NCBI GenBank assembly: GCA_016882265.1
Contig: VGVB01000018.1
Location: forward strand, 1-50,630
Reading direction: 5' to 3'
Source of the DNA: Gammaproteobacteria bacterium
Lineage (GTDB): Bacteria; Pseudomonadota; Gammaproteobacteria; Steroidobacterales; Steroidobacteraceae
Length of the DNA: 50,630 bases
The stretch's first letter is position 1. Every line of letters starts with the position of its first letter. A model generated the notes under the pieces. That model worked only from the letters and a program-made list of their open reading frames with translations. It had not been told where the DNA came from and made no database searches. The translations under genes were made by a program, and so were the position numbers. This document shows, piece by piece, positions 7,594 to 18,569 of this stretch.

Positions 7594-8934
7594 TTGTTCG
7601 AGCGACCTGAGAGCGGCGAACGGGCGATCCTCGTACGGCTCGGCCTCGGCCGTCCGGTGACGGCCGACGAACTCGCGGAGTTCGAGGCGCTGGCGCGCTC
7701 GGCCGGCGCCGTGCCGGTGGCGACGATCTCCGGTTCGCGGCGCGTGCCCGATTCGCGCTATTTCGTCGGCAGCGGCAAGGCCGCTGAGATCCGTGACCAG
7801 GCCGCGGCGACGGCAGCGGATCTGATCCTCGTGGATCACGGGCTGTCGCCGAGCCAGGAACGCAACCTCGAGCGCTGCGTCGGCCGCCGCGTGCTCGACC
7901 GCACCGGCCTGATTCTCGACATCTTCGCGCAGCGCGCGCGCAGCGCCGAGGGCCAGATCGAGGTCGAGCTGGCGCAGTTGCGCCATCTGGCGACGCGCCT
8001 CGTCCGCGGCTGGACCCACCTCGAGCGGCAGAAGGGTGGCATCGGTCTGCGCGGGCCGGGCGAGACCCAGCTCGAGACCGACCGGCGCCTGCTCGGCCGC
8101 CGCATCCGTACGCTGAGCGCACGGCTGGACAAGCTCGCGCGCCAGCGCGACACCGGGCGCGCGGTGCGCAAGCGGGTCCCGGTGCCGTCCATCGCACTGG
8201 TCGGGTACACGAATGCGGGCAAGTCGACGCTGTTCCGCGCGCTGACCGGCAGCGATGCCTATGTCGCCGACCAGTTGTTTGCAACCCTCGACCCGACCGT
8301 GCGGCGACTGCGGTTGCCGCACACGCCGGAACTGGTGATCGCCGATACCGTCGGATTCGTGCGCGACCTGCCGCACGAACTGGTCGCGGCGTTCCGCTCG
8401 ACGCTGCTCGAAGCGCGCGCTGCCGACCTGCTGCTGCACGTCGTCGACGCCGCCGATCCGGAGCGCGAGCTGCGTGTCGCGCAGGTGGACGCCGTGCTCG
8501 CCGAAATCGGCGCCGGCGCGATCCCGCAACTGCGCATCTACAACAAGATCGACCGCAGCGGCCGGCCGACGAGCGTCACGCGTGGCGCGGACGGCCAGCC
8601 CGCTGCGATCTGGCTGTCGGCGGCGACCGGTGCGGGGCTGCCGCTGCTGCGTGCCGGCCTGCACGAGCTCTTCGGCAGTCGCCCGCTGCTGTGCGAAGTG
8701 CTGCTCGGGCCGGCCGAGGGCCGGCTGCGCGCGTGTTTCTACGAGCTCGGCCTCGTGCGCGGCGAGCAGCCGGACGGCGCGGGCGGCTGGCGGATGCAGG
8801 TCGAGGCGTCCCGTGCACGACTCGAGGAGCTGTGTCGCGATGCCGGGGTCGATTTCGACCGCCGCGTTGCACCTTGTCTGCCGCGGGATGGCTTCGTAGA
8901 ATCTGCCGCGCAGGCCGCAATTTCCGCCGCCTGA
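7594..8934 (+). CDS. hflX: ribosome-associated GTPase HflX
   Basis: GTPase of 446 aa that binds the 50S subunit and rescues stalled or heat-damaged ribosomes. Seen: an N-terminal HflX domain with LVDHGLSPSQERNLE and GRRVLDRTGLILDIFAQRA, a linker with GIGLRGPGETQLE, then the G domain GYTNAGKST, DTVGFVRDLP and NKID. The start is the TTG at 7594, giving MFERPESGE, which lines up with the E. coli MFDRYDAGE beginning; GTGAGGG serves as ribosome-binding site. The C-terminal 60 or so residues after the G domain are typical. Confidence 0.95.
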   Translation: MFERPESGERAILVRLGLGRPVTADELAEFEALARSAGAVPVATISGSRRVPDSRYFVGSGKAAEIRDQAAATAADLILVDHGLSPSQERNLERCVGRRVLDRTGLILDIFAQRARSAEGQIEVELAQLRHLATRLVRGWTHLERQKGGIGLRGPGETQLETDRRLLGRRIRTLSARLDKLARQRDTGRAVRKRVPVPSIALVGYTNAGKSTLFRALTGSDAYVADQLFATLDPTVRRLRLPHTPELVIADTVGFVRDLPHELVAAFRSTLLEARAADLLLHVVDAADPERELRVAQVDAVLAEIGAGAIPQLRIYNKIDRSGRPTSVTRGADGQPAAIWLSAATGAGLPLLRAGLHELFGSRPLLCEVLLGPAEGRLRACFYELGLVRGEQPDGAGGWRMQVEASRARLEELCRDAGVDFDRRVAPCLPRDGFVESAAQAAISAA

Positions 8935-8958
8935 GCACCCCGGAGAAGAGCGCCTGAC

Positions 8959-10119
8959 ATGGCCTGGAACGATCCCGGCAGGAAGCAGAATCCCTGGCAG
9001 CGGCGGCCCGATCAGGGTCCGCCCGATCTCGATGCAATGCTGCGCCGGCTGCGGCAGCGCCTGCGGGCGATGTTCGGCGGCGGGCCGCGGCCGGCCGGCG
9101 GCAACGGCGGCGGTGGCGGCGGTGGCGGCGGGCCGAGCGGGGCCGGCTTCGGCTTTCTCGTGGCCGGCGTGTTCGTGATCTGGCTGATGACCGGCGTCTA
9201 CCAGAACGATGCCGCGGAACGATCGGTCGTCACCCGCTTCGGCAAGTACGTGCGGACCACGACGGCCGGTCTGCACATGCGCATGCCGTGGCCGATCGAG
9301 CGCCGCCAGGTCGTCAACGTCACCGAGGTACTGACCCATCCGGCGCGGACGCGCATGCTGACCCAGGACGAGGCGCTCGTCGACATCGACCTCGCGGTGC
9401 AGTACCGGCGCGCCGATCCAATCAAGTTCGCGTTCAACGTGCGCGATCCGGAGGAGACGCTGGCCGAGGTCAGCGGCAGCGCGATCCGCGAGATCATCGG
9501 TCAGAGCCGGCTCGAGTCCGTGCTCGGCGTCGGTCGCCAGGAGATCAGCCTGCGCACCAAGGAACTCGTGCAGCGGACCATCGCCGCCTACAACACCGGG
9601 CTCGAGGTCATCAGCGTCAACCTGCAGGACGTCAACGTGCCCGATCAGGTGTCGCCGGCGCAGAAGGACGCGATCAAGGCGCGCGAGGACAAGGACCGCG
9701 CGACGCTGGCCGCCAAGACCTACGCCAATGACATCGTGCCGAAGGCGCGCGGCCTGGCGGCCAGTCAGCTCGAGGGCGCGCAGGCCTACCGCGCACGGGT
9801 GATCGCGGCCGCCGACGGCGAGACCACGCGCTTCGCGCAGCTCGCCGCCGAGTACGAGCGCGCGCCCGAGGTCACGCGCCGCCGCCTGTATCTCGAGACG
9901 ATGGAGCAGGTGCTCGGTTCCTCGGCCAAGGTCATCGTCGATACCAAGGGCAGCGGCAACATGCTGTACCTGCCGCTCGACCGCCTGATCGAGCGGCGCA
10001 GCCAGCGCAATCCGCCGGTCGATACGCCGCCGACGATCCGCATGGAAGACGGCTCGCCGATCGAGCCGGCAGCGGAGCCCGATGCCGCAATGGATCCGCG
10101 CGCGCGGAAGGAGCGCTGA
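8959..10119 (+). CDS. hflK: FtsH protease modulator HflK
   Basis: Membrane SPFH/prohibitin-family subunit of 386 aa that forms a cage with HflC around FtsH. Seen: a short cytoplasmic N-terminus rich in Trp, Arg and Pro, a glycine run (about residues 47-60), a membrane segment (61-79) ending in YQNDAAERSVVTRFGKY, and the SPFH domain with VNLQDVNVPDQVSPAQKDAIKAREDKDR. The C-terminal part is a long helix with DGETTRFAQLAAEY. The ATG overlaps nothing upstream; its stop overlaps the hflC ATG (TGATG), as expected for equimolar subunits. Confidence 0.95.
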   Translation: MAWNDPGRKQNPWQRRPDQGPPDLDAMLRRLRQRLRAMFGGGPRPAGGNGGGGGGGGGPSGAGFGFLVAGVFVIWLMTGVYQNDAAERSVVTRFGKYVRTTTAGLHMRMPWPIERRQVVNVTEVLTHPARTRMLTQDEALVDIDLAVQYRRADPIKFAFNVRDPEETLAEVSGSAIREIIGQSRLESVLGVGRQEISLRTKELVQRTIAAYNTGLEVISVNLQDVNVPDQVSPAQKDAIKAREDKDRATLAAKTYANDIVPKARGLAASQLEGAQAYRARVIAAADGETTRFAQLAAEYERAPEVTRRRLYLETMEQVLGSSAKVIVDTKGSGNMLYLPLDRLIERRSQRNPPVDTPPTIRMEDGSPIEPAAEPDAAMDPRARKER

Positions 10120-10985
10120 TGAACAGCCGGGTCCTGCCGACGCTCATCGGCGCTGCGCTCGTCCTGCTGGCGCTCAGCCGCGCCGTGTTTCAGGTGCACG
10201 AGACCGAGCTGGCGATCAAGTTCCGCTTCGGCGAGATCGTGCGGGCCGACTACGAACCCGGCCTGCATTTCATGATCCCGCTGATCAACGAGGTGCGCAA
10301 GTTCGACCGGCGCGTGCTGACGCGCAATTACCCGGCCGAGCAGTTCCTGACCAGCGAGAGCAAGATTCTCGATGTCGATTTCTACATCAAGTGGCGGATC
10401 GCCGATGTCGGCCAGTATTACCAGGCGACCGGTGGCGATGAGAACGTGGCCGCGGGCCGCCTCGCCGAGAACGTCAAGGACGGGCTCAAGGGCGTGATCG
10501 CAAAACGCACGCTGCAGCAGGTCGTCGCCTCCGAGCGCGCCGAGTTCATGAACGACATCCTGCAGTTTGCCGGCCAGTCGGTCGGCCAGCTCGGCGTGGC
10601 GCTGGTGGACGTGCGGGTCAAGCGCATCGACCTGCCGGCCGAGGTCTCCGATTCGGTGTTCAACCGGATGCGGCAGGACTTCGCCCGCCAGGCCTCGCAG
10701 TTGCGCGCCGAGGGCGACGAGCAGGCGCAGCGCATCCGCGCCGAGGCCGAGCGCGAGCGCACCGAGCTGCTCGCGGTCGCGAACCGCGACGCGGAGAAGA
10801 TCCGTGGCGAGGGCGACGGCCAGGCCGCCGCGACCTATGCCCGTGTCTACCAGCGTTACCCGGAGTTCTACGCGTTCCACCGCAGCCTGCAGGCCTACCG
10901 CCATTCGCTGGGTCAGCCCAACGACGTGCTGGTCCTCGCCCCGGACAGCGAGTTCTTCCGCTATCTGAAGCAGTCCACGCGCTGA
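10119..10985 (+). CDS. hflC: FtsH protease modulator HflC
   Basis: Partner of HflK, 288 aa. Seen: an N-terminal membrane anchor (about residues 7-24), FQVHETELAIKFRFGEIV, then VDVRVKRIDLPAEVSDSVFNRMRQDF and the coiled-coil ERERTELLAVANRDAEKIRGEGDGQAAATYARVY. All are standard HflC features. It starts on the ATG overlapping the hflK stop and is followed 7 nt later by the small DUF2065 gene. Confidence 0.95.
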   Translation: MNSRVLPTLIGAALVLLALSRAVFQVHETELAIKFRFGEIVRADYEPGLHFMIPLINEVRKFDRRVLTRNYPAEQFLTSESKILDVDFYIKWRIADVGQYYQATGGDENVAAGRLAENVKDGLKGVIAKRTLQQVVASERAEFMNDILQFAGQSVGQLGVALVDVRVKRIDLPAEVSDSVFNRMRQDFARQASQLRAEGDEQAQRIRAEAERERTELLAVANRDAEKIRGEGDGQAAATYARVYQRYPEFYAFHRSLQAYRHSLGQPNDVLVLAPDSEFFRYLKQSTR

Positions 10986-10992
10986 GCCGCCG

Positions 10993-11199
10993 ATGAACGT
11001 CGCCTGGTCCGATCTCGCGGCCGCGTTCGGCCTGCTGCTGGTGTTCGAGGGGCTGCTGCCATTCGCCGGGCCCGGTGCGGTCCGCCGCGCGCTGACCACG
11101 CTCGCGAACGTGCCCGACGGCCAGTTGCGGATGGTCGGACTGATCAGCATCGCGGCCGGTCTGCTGCTGCTGTGGTTCGTGCGTTCGCCGGGCGGGTGA
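10993..11199 (+). CDS. DUF2065 family small membrane protein (YjeT-like)
   Basis: A 68-aa protein with two predicted membrane helices (about residues 7-24 and 47-64) joined by a loop LTTLANVPDGQLR. This small family commonly sits between hflC and purA, as here; its function is not known. The gene is tightly packed (7 nt after hflC, 3 nt before the purA GTG), so it is probably read in the same transcript. hisZ, often found in this gap in pseudomonads, is absent. Confidence 0.8.
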   Translation: MNVAWSDLAAAFGLLLVFEGLLPFAGPGAVRRALTTLANVPDGQLRMVGLISIAAGLLLLWFVRSPGG

Positions 11200-13735
<2,536 letters not shown>

Positions 13736-13759
13736 GTCGCGGGCTGCCGGCCGCGCGGT

Positions 13760-14245
13760 TCAGTCCGCTTGCGGCGCGGCGGCCGCCCGGCGCCGGCGCG
13801 GCGCGGCCCGTGCCGCGGTGCCGCGGGTCCCGAGCTTGTCGACACTCGCCTGCAGTTGTTCGACGCGGCGCGTCAGCGCCGTGATCTCCTCGGCGGTCGG
13901 CATGCCGAGCTGGTGCATGGCGCGCTGCACGCGCATCTGGAAGATCTTCTCGAGCTGGTCCCAGGTCTCGCCGGCCTGGCCACGGACACTGTCGACGCGC
14001 TCCCGGACCTGCTGCTGCGCGCCGGCGAACGCGCCGAGCAGCGTGCGCTGCGCCGTCTCGAAGGCGCCGCCCTGCAGTTTCGCGCCCTCGCGCAGCAGTT
14101 CCTCGAAGATCTTCGGCGCGCCGGCCTGGGCCCGGGACAGGGCGCCAAGCCCGGCGAGCCAGATCTGATGCGCCGAGTCCATCAGGTTGTGGCCGCCGGA
14201 GGCCGCGGCGCCGGCGCCGAGCTTGCCCTTTTTCTTCACCGCCAT
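13760..14245 (-). CDS. phasin-family (PhaF/PhaI-like) granule-associated protein
   Basis: A 161-aa protein with a helical phasin domain (about residues 20-115; IWLAGLGALSRAQ, VRERVDSVRGQAGETWDQLEKIFQMRVQRAM), a short coiled coil EEITALTRRVEQLQASVDKL and a basic, alanine-rich tail (ARAAPRRRRAAAAPQAD). Phasins coat polyhydroxyalkanoate granules, and PhaF-like ones also bind DNA through a basic Ala/Lys tail; this tail is shorter. No PHA synthase is in the window. It is 24 nt upstream of the patatin gene and likely co-transcribed with it. It is divergent from the TPR gene, with a 68-bp shared upstream region containing the dyad CCGGCGGAATCGCCGG. Confidence 0.75.
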   Translation of the reverse strand: MAVKKKGKLGAGAAASGGHNLMDSAHQIWLAGLGALSRAQAGAPKIFEELLREGAKLQGGAFETAQRTLLGAFAGAQQQVRERVDSVRGQAGETWDQLEKIFQMRVQRAMHQLGMPTAEEITALTRRVEQLQASVDKLGTRGTAARAAPRRRRAAAAPQAD

Positions 14246-14313
14246 GATGCTGTCCTCGCCGGCGGAATCGCCGGCTGTCTGCTGCGGTCAAGAATACCGC
14301 AAAGGAGTCCGCG

Positions 14314-15096
14314 ATGGCTGCGGCGAAAGCCGGTGGATTTCCCTACGATGCGGCGCCCTACACGTACGCCGGGCCGGCGCTGCGCAAGCACTGGAAGCGC
14401 CTGCATGCCGGCGACCGCGAGCCGTTCCCGGCCGACGATGCGGTCGTCGAGGCGTGGCGCGCCTTCCATCGGGGTGACTTCGCCGCCGCCATCAGCCAGG
14501 GCGCGAAACTCGGCGTGCGCGGGGTTGCGGCGGCCAACAAGGCCGCGGCCGTGCAGGCCACCTACCTGATCGACGATGATGCGCGCGCGGTCAAGCTGCT
14601 GCAGGAGGCCGCCGCCCGGGCGGCGCGGGCGGTGCAGGCCGAGCCGGAGTACCCCAACGCGTGGTACCTGCAGGCCTTCGTGCTCGGCCGCTATGCGCAG
14701 CGGATCTCGGTGGTCAAGGCGCTCGCCGAGGGCGTCGGCGGCAAGGTCCGCGCGGCGCTCGAGCGCACGCTCGAGCTCGAACCGCGGCACGCGGACGCGC
14801 ACATCGCCTTCGGCCTGTATCACGCCGAGATCATCGACAAGGTCGGCGCGCTGGCCGGTCGCGTGACTTACGGTGCGAGCGCCGCGGAATCCGAGCGTCA
14901 CTTCCAGCAGGCGCTGAAGCTGAATCCGTCCGCGGCCGTGGCCTGGATGGAGTACGCCAACGCGCTGCTGATGATCCACGGGGAGCGCAAACACGACGAG
15001 GCGGTCAGGCTGTACCGGAAGGCTGCCGCCTGCGTCCCGGCCGATGCGATGGAGCGACTCGACGTCGAGCAGGCGAAGGCCGAGCTGGCCGACTGA
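14314..15096 (+). CDS. TPR-like helical repeat protein, function unknown
   Basis: A 260-aa soluble protein with repeated helix pairs resembling tetratricopeptide repeats: EAWRAFHRGDFAAAISQGAKLG, ALERTLELEPRHADAHIAFGLYHAE, and HFQQALKLNPSAAVAWMEYANALL. There is no signal peptide or membrane segment. GGAG is well placed before the ATG. The gene diverges from phasin and its 3' end overlaps the convergent acyltransferase gene by 92 bp. A specific role cannot be read from the sequence; protein-protein scaffolding is the family's usual task. Confidence 0.7.
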   Translation: MAAAKAGGFPYDAAPYTYAGPALRKHWKRLHAGDREPFPADDAVVEAWRAFHRGDFAAAISQGAKLGVRGVAAANKAAAVQATYLIDDDARAVKLLQEAAARAARAVQAEPEYPNAWYLQAFVLGRYAQRISVVKALAEGVGGKVRAALERTLELEPRHADAHIAFGLYHAEIIDKVGALAGRVTYGASAAESERHFQQALKLNPSAAVAWMEYANALLMIHGERKHDEAVRLYRKAAACVPADAMERLDVEQAKAELAD

Positions 15097-16513
15097 GGGC
15101 GCGTTCCTCCGGGTGCAGCGGGCCGAGCAGCAGCGTCAGCACGAGTTGCTCGAACTCGCTGCGGCAACGCGCGGTCACCGCGCCCGGATCCGGCACGCGG
15201 CGCGCATCGGCGATCAGCCCGAACTGTACCTGGCCGGCGTAGGACAAGATGCTGAGGCCGAGGCCGATCGCGCCGGACTGCGGCACCCAGAAGATCAGCC
15301 GCTCGATCCGGCGTCCGGCCAGCCAGGCGGGCTCGCGCGGGCCCGGCACATTGGTGGCCACCAGGCTGGCCTTGGTGGACAGCAGGTCGATCGCCGCGGT
15401 CTCGACCGATTCGGGCAGCGTGCCGAGCGCGGCCATCAGGCCGAGGGTCAGGAGCGGCTGATAGGAACTCTTCAGCGCCGCCATCGCGGTATGCACGGCG
15501 AAGGCGCGCTCCAGCGGATTGCGGATGCCGACCGGCAATTCCAGAAAGACGAGCCCGAAATGGTTGCCGAGCGCGGCGGCGCCGGCCGGGTCGCGCAGGT
15601 TCACGGGCACGGTGGCGCGCAGCATCAGGCCGTCGGTGCTTTCACCATGCTCGCGCAGATAGGCACCGAGCGCGCCGGCCGCGCTGGACAGCAGCACGTC
15701 ATTGACCGTGCAGCCGAGCGTCCGCGCGATGGCCTGCACTTCCCACAGCGGCAGCGGCCCGGTCCAGACGGCGGTCTTGCGCGTGCCGAGCGGGCCGCGG
15801 AAAGGCGTCGGCGGATCGTCGGGCAGCGCCGCGACGCGCGCCAGTTCTGTGGCGATGCCGAGCGCATGGCCGGCGAGTTCGCCGGCCCGGGCCGGGTCGC
15901 GCACCAGCCCGGTAGCGCGCTCCAGCCACGCCGAGCCGCCCGCCAGCGCTTCGTCGATCAGGCCGGTTCCCGGGATGCCGAGTCGTTTGAGCCAGGAGCT
16001 GCGCTCCGCCGCAGCGGTGACGCCCGCTGTCTGCTCCGCCGGCGGGCGCGGTCGTGGCCCGGGATCCGTGAGCGTCAGGAATACGCGGATCATGGCGATG
16101 CCATCGGCGTAGCAGTGATGGATCCGCAGGATCGCGGCGGTGCCGCCGGCGAAGTTCTCGACGAAGTGGAATTGCCAGAGCGGCCGCCGCCGGTCGAAAT
16201 CGGTACCGGCGAGCTGCGACACCAGGGTTTCGAGTTCGGCCTGCCCGGCCGGCGCGGGCAGCGCGACACGGACCAGATGTGCGTCGAGGTCGAAGTCGGG
16301 ATCCGTCTCCCAGTGGGCGCCCAGCGCCCCGGCGATCGGCCGGCAGCGGAAGCGCGGGAAGACCATGAAGCGCTGCGCCAGGGTGCGCCGGAACCGCGCG
16401 AAGTCCACCCGGCCGTCGAACACGACCACTCCGACGATCATCATCAGATTGGTCGCGCGGTCCATCCGCAGCCAGGCGGCATCGACCGGGGACATGCGCT
16501 CGGTTCCGCTCAT
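15005..16513 (-). CDS. wax ester synthase/diacylglycerol acyltransferase (WS/DGAT family)
   Basis: Acyltransferase of 502 aa that esterifies long-chain alcohols or diacylglycerol with acyl-CoA, making storage wax esters or triacylglycerol. Seen: MSPVDAAWLRMD at the start, the catalytic HHxxxDG motif as HHCYADG at residues 132-138, PLWQFH before it, the NDVLLSSAAGALGAYL segment and NVPGPREP, all hallmarks of the family. The ATG at 16513 is chosen because the protein then begins MSGTERMSPVDAAW; an upstream ATG at 16534 only adds MCFTLVP. The 3' end overlaps the TPR gene, and the last 25 or so residues form an Arg/Pro-rich tail that may be a by-product of that overlap. Confidence 0.87.
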   Translation of the reverse strand: MSGTERMSPVDAAWLRMDRATNLMMIVGVVVFDGRVDFARFRRTLAQRFMVFPRFRCRPIAGALGAHWETDPDFDLDAHLVRVALPAPAGQAELETLVSQLAGTDFDRRRPLWQFHFVENFAGGTAAILRIHHCYADGIAMIRVFLTLTDPGPRPRPPAEQTAGVTAAAERSSWLKRLGIPGTGLIDEALAGGSAWLERATGLVRDPARAGELAGHALGIATELARVAALPDDPPTPFRGPLGTRKTAVWTGPLPLWEVQAIARTLGCTVNDVLLSSAAGALGAYLREHGESTDGLMLRATVPVNLRDPAGAAALGNHFGLVFLELPVGIRNPLERAFAVHTAMAALKSSYQPLLTLGLMAALGTLPESVETAAIDLLSTKASLVATNVPGPREPAWLAGRRIERLIFWVPQSGAIGLGLSILSYAGQVQFGLIADARRVPDPGAVTARCRSEFEQLVLTLLLGPLHPEERALSRPARPSPARRRVAPSHRPGRRRQPSGTA

Positions 16514-16574
16514 CGGAACCAGAGTGAAGCACAAAACCGGGCCGGGCGGGGAGTGCGCCCGGCGCGGCGGCGGA

Positions 16575-17126
16575 TCAGCCCGGCGGTGGGCCGAGCATCC
16601 GGGCGAGGGCGGCCCGGTTGCGCTCGAGGAGCGTGTGCCAGAGCGAAGCGCCGACGTGCAGGATGATCAGCCACAGCAGCAGGGTGCTGCCGGCGCCATG
16701 GACTTCCTCCAGCGCTTCGTGCAGCTCGTGCTGCTCGGCCATCGGGCTCGGCAGCGCAAACCAGCCGAACACATCGATCGGCCGGCCACCGCTCCACAGC
16801 GCCAGCGGCCCGCTGACCAGCATGACTGCGATCAGCCCGAGCAGCAGCGCGTGCGTCACGCGGCTGGTCCGCTGCAGCCACGGCCGCTGCGGCAGCGGTT
16901 GCGGCGACGGCGTGGTCCAGCGCCAGCCCAGACGGAAAACCAGCGGCAGCAACACCAGCGCGCCGATGCCGACGTGCAGGTCCATCCAGTAGCGCAGTTC
17001 CGGGCCGCGCGGCAGGTCCTCGAAGTACAGGCCGATGCCGAGCAGCGTGATGACCGCGGCCGCGCCGATCCAGTGGTTCAGCCGTGAGACCAGGCCGTAA
17101 GCGGCCGGTGTGTCGCGCCACGGCAT
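16575..17126 (-). CDS. cytochrome b561 family protein
   Basis: Four-helix membrane cytochrome of 183 aa expected to bind two b-type haems and move electrons in the inner membrane. Seen: hydrophobic helices with His in RLNHWIG, YWMDLHVGIG, EEVHGAGSTLL and IILHVGASLWH. The ATG at 17126 lies 1 nt after the cpxP stop (TGATATG), so the two are translationally coupled; a start at 17150 would overlap cpxP. Co-transcription with cpxP suggests membership of the Cpx envelope-stress or metal response (inference). Confidence 0.85.
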   Translation of the reverse strand: MPWRDTPAAYGLVSRLNHWIGAAAVITLLGIGLYFEDLPRGPELRYWMDLHVGIGALVLLPLVFRLGWRWTTPSPQPLPQRPWLQRTSRVTHALLLGLIAVMLVSGPLALWSGGRPIDVFGWFALPSPMAEQHELHEALEEVHGAGSTLLLWLIILHVGASLWHTLLERNRAALARMLGPPPG

Positions 17127-17127
17127 A

Positions 17128-17745
17128 TCAGCGGCTGCCTTCCGGCGCATGGTCCTCGTGCTCGCACCGTTCCAGGCAGGCCGGGCACCGCTCCAGCCCT
17201 GGCTCGCGGCGCTCCATCCGCTCCTCGCGTCGCTCCAGGCGCTCCTTGCGGCGTGCCGCGAGCTGCTGCCGCTGTTCCGGCGTCAGGATTTCGTAGACCT
17301 TGCGGGCGGTCTGCGCGCGCAGCTCGGCGAGCTCCGTCGCGGTGCGGCCGCTGGCCTCGGCCAGCGACTTCAGCTTCGCCTCGCTGTAGTCCGCTGACAA
17401 CGCCAGCTCGCGCAACTCGTCGTGGCTCCGCCGCAGCGACTCGGCGCGCTCCTGCTGCGCCTCGGCCGCGTCGCGCATCAGCCTGCGGATCTGCTCGCGC
17501 TGCCCGTCGCTGAGGTCGAGTCCGTGCACCCGCATCCAGGGATGGTCGCCATCCGGAGCGTCGTGGCCCCGGTGGCGGGGGTGTTCGTGGTGCTCGCAGC
17601 ACAGCTCGTGCGGCCGGTGGTCGTTGTCCATGCGGGTGTCGCAGCGCAGGCCTGCACCCGGGCGGGCCAGCGCAACGAGCGGCAGCGCGAGCGCGACGGT
17701 TCCGGCGAGCAGGGCCCGGGTCAGCACAGGACGGTGTTCGGTCAT
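17128..17745 (-). CDS. cpxP: CpxP/Spy-family periplasmic protein with His/Cys-rich segments
   Basis: A 205-aa exported protein with a signal peptide (about 1-28, ending LVALARP). Two LTxxQ-like motifs typical of CpxP/Spy are present: LSDGQREQI and LTPEQRQQL, inside a long helical region. Unusual are a His/Cys/Asp-rich stretch after the signal peptide (HRPHELCCEHHEHPRHRGHD) and a C-terminal ERCPACLERCEHEDHA, which look like metal-binding sites and recall ZraP- and CnrX-type sensors. The ATG at 17745 has AGGAG 5 nt upstream. It lies divergent from cpxR across a perfect CpxR box, as in enterobacteria, where CpxP damps CpxA signalling. Confidence 0.8.
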   Translation of the reverse strand: MTEHRPVLTRALLAGTVALALPLVALARPGAGLRCDTRMDNDHRPHELCCEHHEHPRHRGHDAPDGDHPWMRVHGLDLSDGQREQIRRLMRDAAEAQQERAESLRRSHDELRELALSADYSEAKLKSLAEASGRTATELAELRAQTARKVYEILTPEQRQQLAARRKERLERREERMERREPGLERCPACLERCEHEDHAPEGSR

Positions 17746-17814
17746 GGCAGTCTCCTGATCGGTAGTGGCGGCGCAGTATCGCCGCAGGACGCTCCTGTGA
17801 GCGTCAGCGCGTGG

Positions 17815-17829
17815 GTAAAGTTGGGTAAA
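17815..17829 (+). promoter_or_regulatory. CpxR box GTAAA-N5-GTAAA
   Basis: GTAAAGTTGGGTAAA matches the known CpxR consensus GTAAA-N5-GTAAA at every defined position. It is part of a tandem GGGTAAAGTT repeat in the 135-bp region between cpxP and cpxR, 69 bp upstream of the cpxP ATG and 51 bp upstream of the cpxR GTG. Position and match support control of both divergent units by CpxR. Confidence 0.8.
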
Positions 17830-17880
17830 GTTCTGCCAGCGGACTTGCGTGGCGCCGCGATCTTGCTCATCGTCGGCACC

Positions 17881-18567
17881 GTGGCCCGGGTACTGCTCGT
17901 CGATGACGACGTCGAACTGACCGGCCTGCTCCGGGAGTACCTGGAGCGGGACGGCTTCGAGGTGGACGCCGTACACGACGGACAGAGCGGCGTGCAGGCG
18001 GCGCTCACCGGCGGCCACGACATCGTCGTACTCGACGTGATGCTGCCGCGGTTGAACGGCATCGAAACGCTGCGCCGCATCCGCGAACGCAGCCGGGTGC
18101 CGGTGCTGATGCTGACCGCGCGCGGCGATGACGTCGACCGCATCGTCGGTCTCGAGCTGGGCGCCGACGATTACGTGCCGAAGCCGTGCACGCCGCGCGA
18201 GCTGGTCGCGCGCGTGCGCGCGATCCTGCGGCGGACGCAGGCGCCGGAGCGAGGCCATGCAGCGGCGCCGCTGACTGCCGGACCGCTGACGCTGACCCCG
18301 CAGGCGCGCACGGCCACATGGCACGGCCGGCCGTTGCCGTTGACCAGTGCCGAGTTCAATCTGCTCGAAGTGCTGGCGCGCAGCGCCGGCCGCGTGGTCA
18401 GTCGCGCCGAGCTGTCCGAGCAGGGACTCGGTCGCCCGCTCGCGCGCTTCGACCGCAGCATCGACGTGCATCTGTCCAGCATCCGCCAGAAGCTCGGGCC
18501 GCGCGCCGACGGTGCGCCGTGGATCCGCACGCTGCGCGGCGTTGGCTATCAGCTCATCCGGGACTGA
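17881..18567 (+). CDS. cpxR: OmpR-family response regulator CpxR
   Basis: DNA-binding regulator of 228 aa. Seen: receiver domain with LLVDDDVEL, phospho-acceptor Asp52 in VVLDVMLPR, LMLTARGDD and the conserved Lys in YVPKPCTPRELVAR; then a winged-helix domain ending DRSIDVHLSSIRQKLG...WIRTLRGVGYQLI. Length and motifs fit CpxR, as does the neighbouring cpxP and CpxR box. The GTG at 17881 puts the receiver at the very N-terminus; in-frame TTGs at 17845 and 17863 are possible alternatives since no strong ribosome-binding site is visible. cpxA follows after 2 nt. Confidence 0.88.
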   Translation: MARVLLVDDDVELTGLLREYLERDGFEVDAVHDGQSGVQAALTGGHDIVVLDVMLPRLNGIETLRRIRERSRVPVLMLTARGDDVDRIVGLELGADDYVPKPCTPRELVARVRAILRRTQAPERGHAAAPLTAGPLTLTPQARTATWHGRPLPLTSAEFNLLEVLARSAGRVVSRAELSEQGLGRPLARFDRSIDVHLSSIRQKLGPRADGAPWIRTLRGVGYQLIRD

Positions 18568-18569
18568 GC

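Noticed and set aside
9079..9140. GGC-rich run in hflK as a microsatellite
   Set aside because: It encodes the flexible glycine linker usual near the HflK membrane anchor and is irregular at the DNA level.
7420..9339. Minus-strand open frame of 639 codons opposite hfq and hflX
   Set aside because: Antisense shadow of conserved genes, no recognisable motif.
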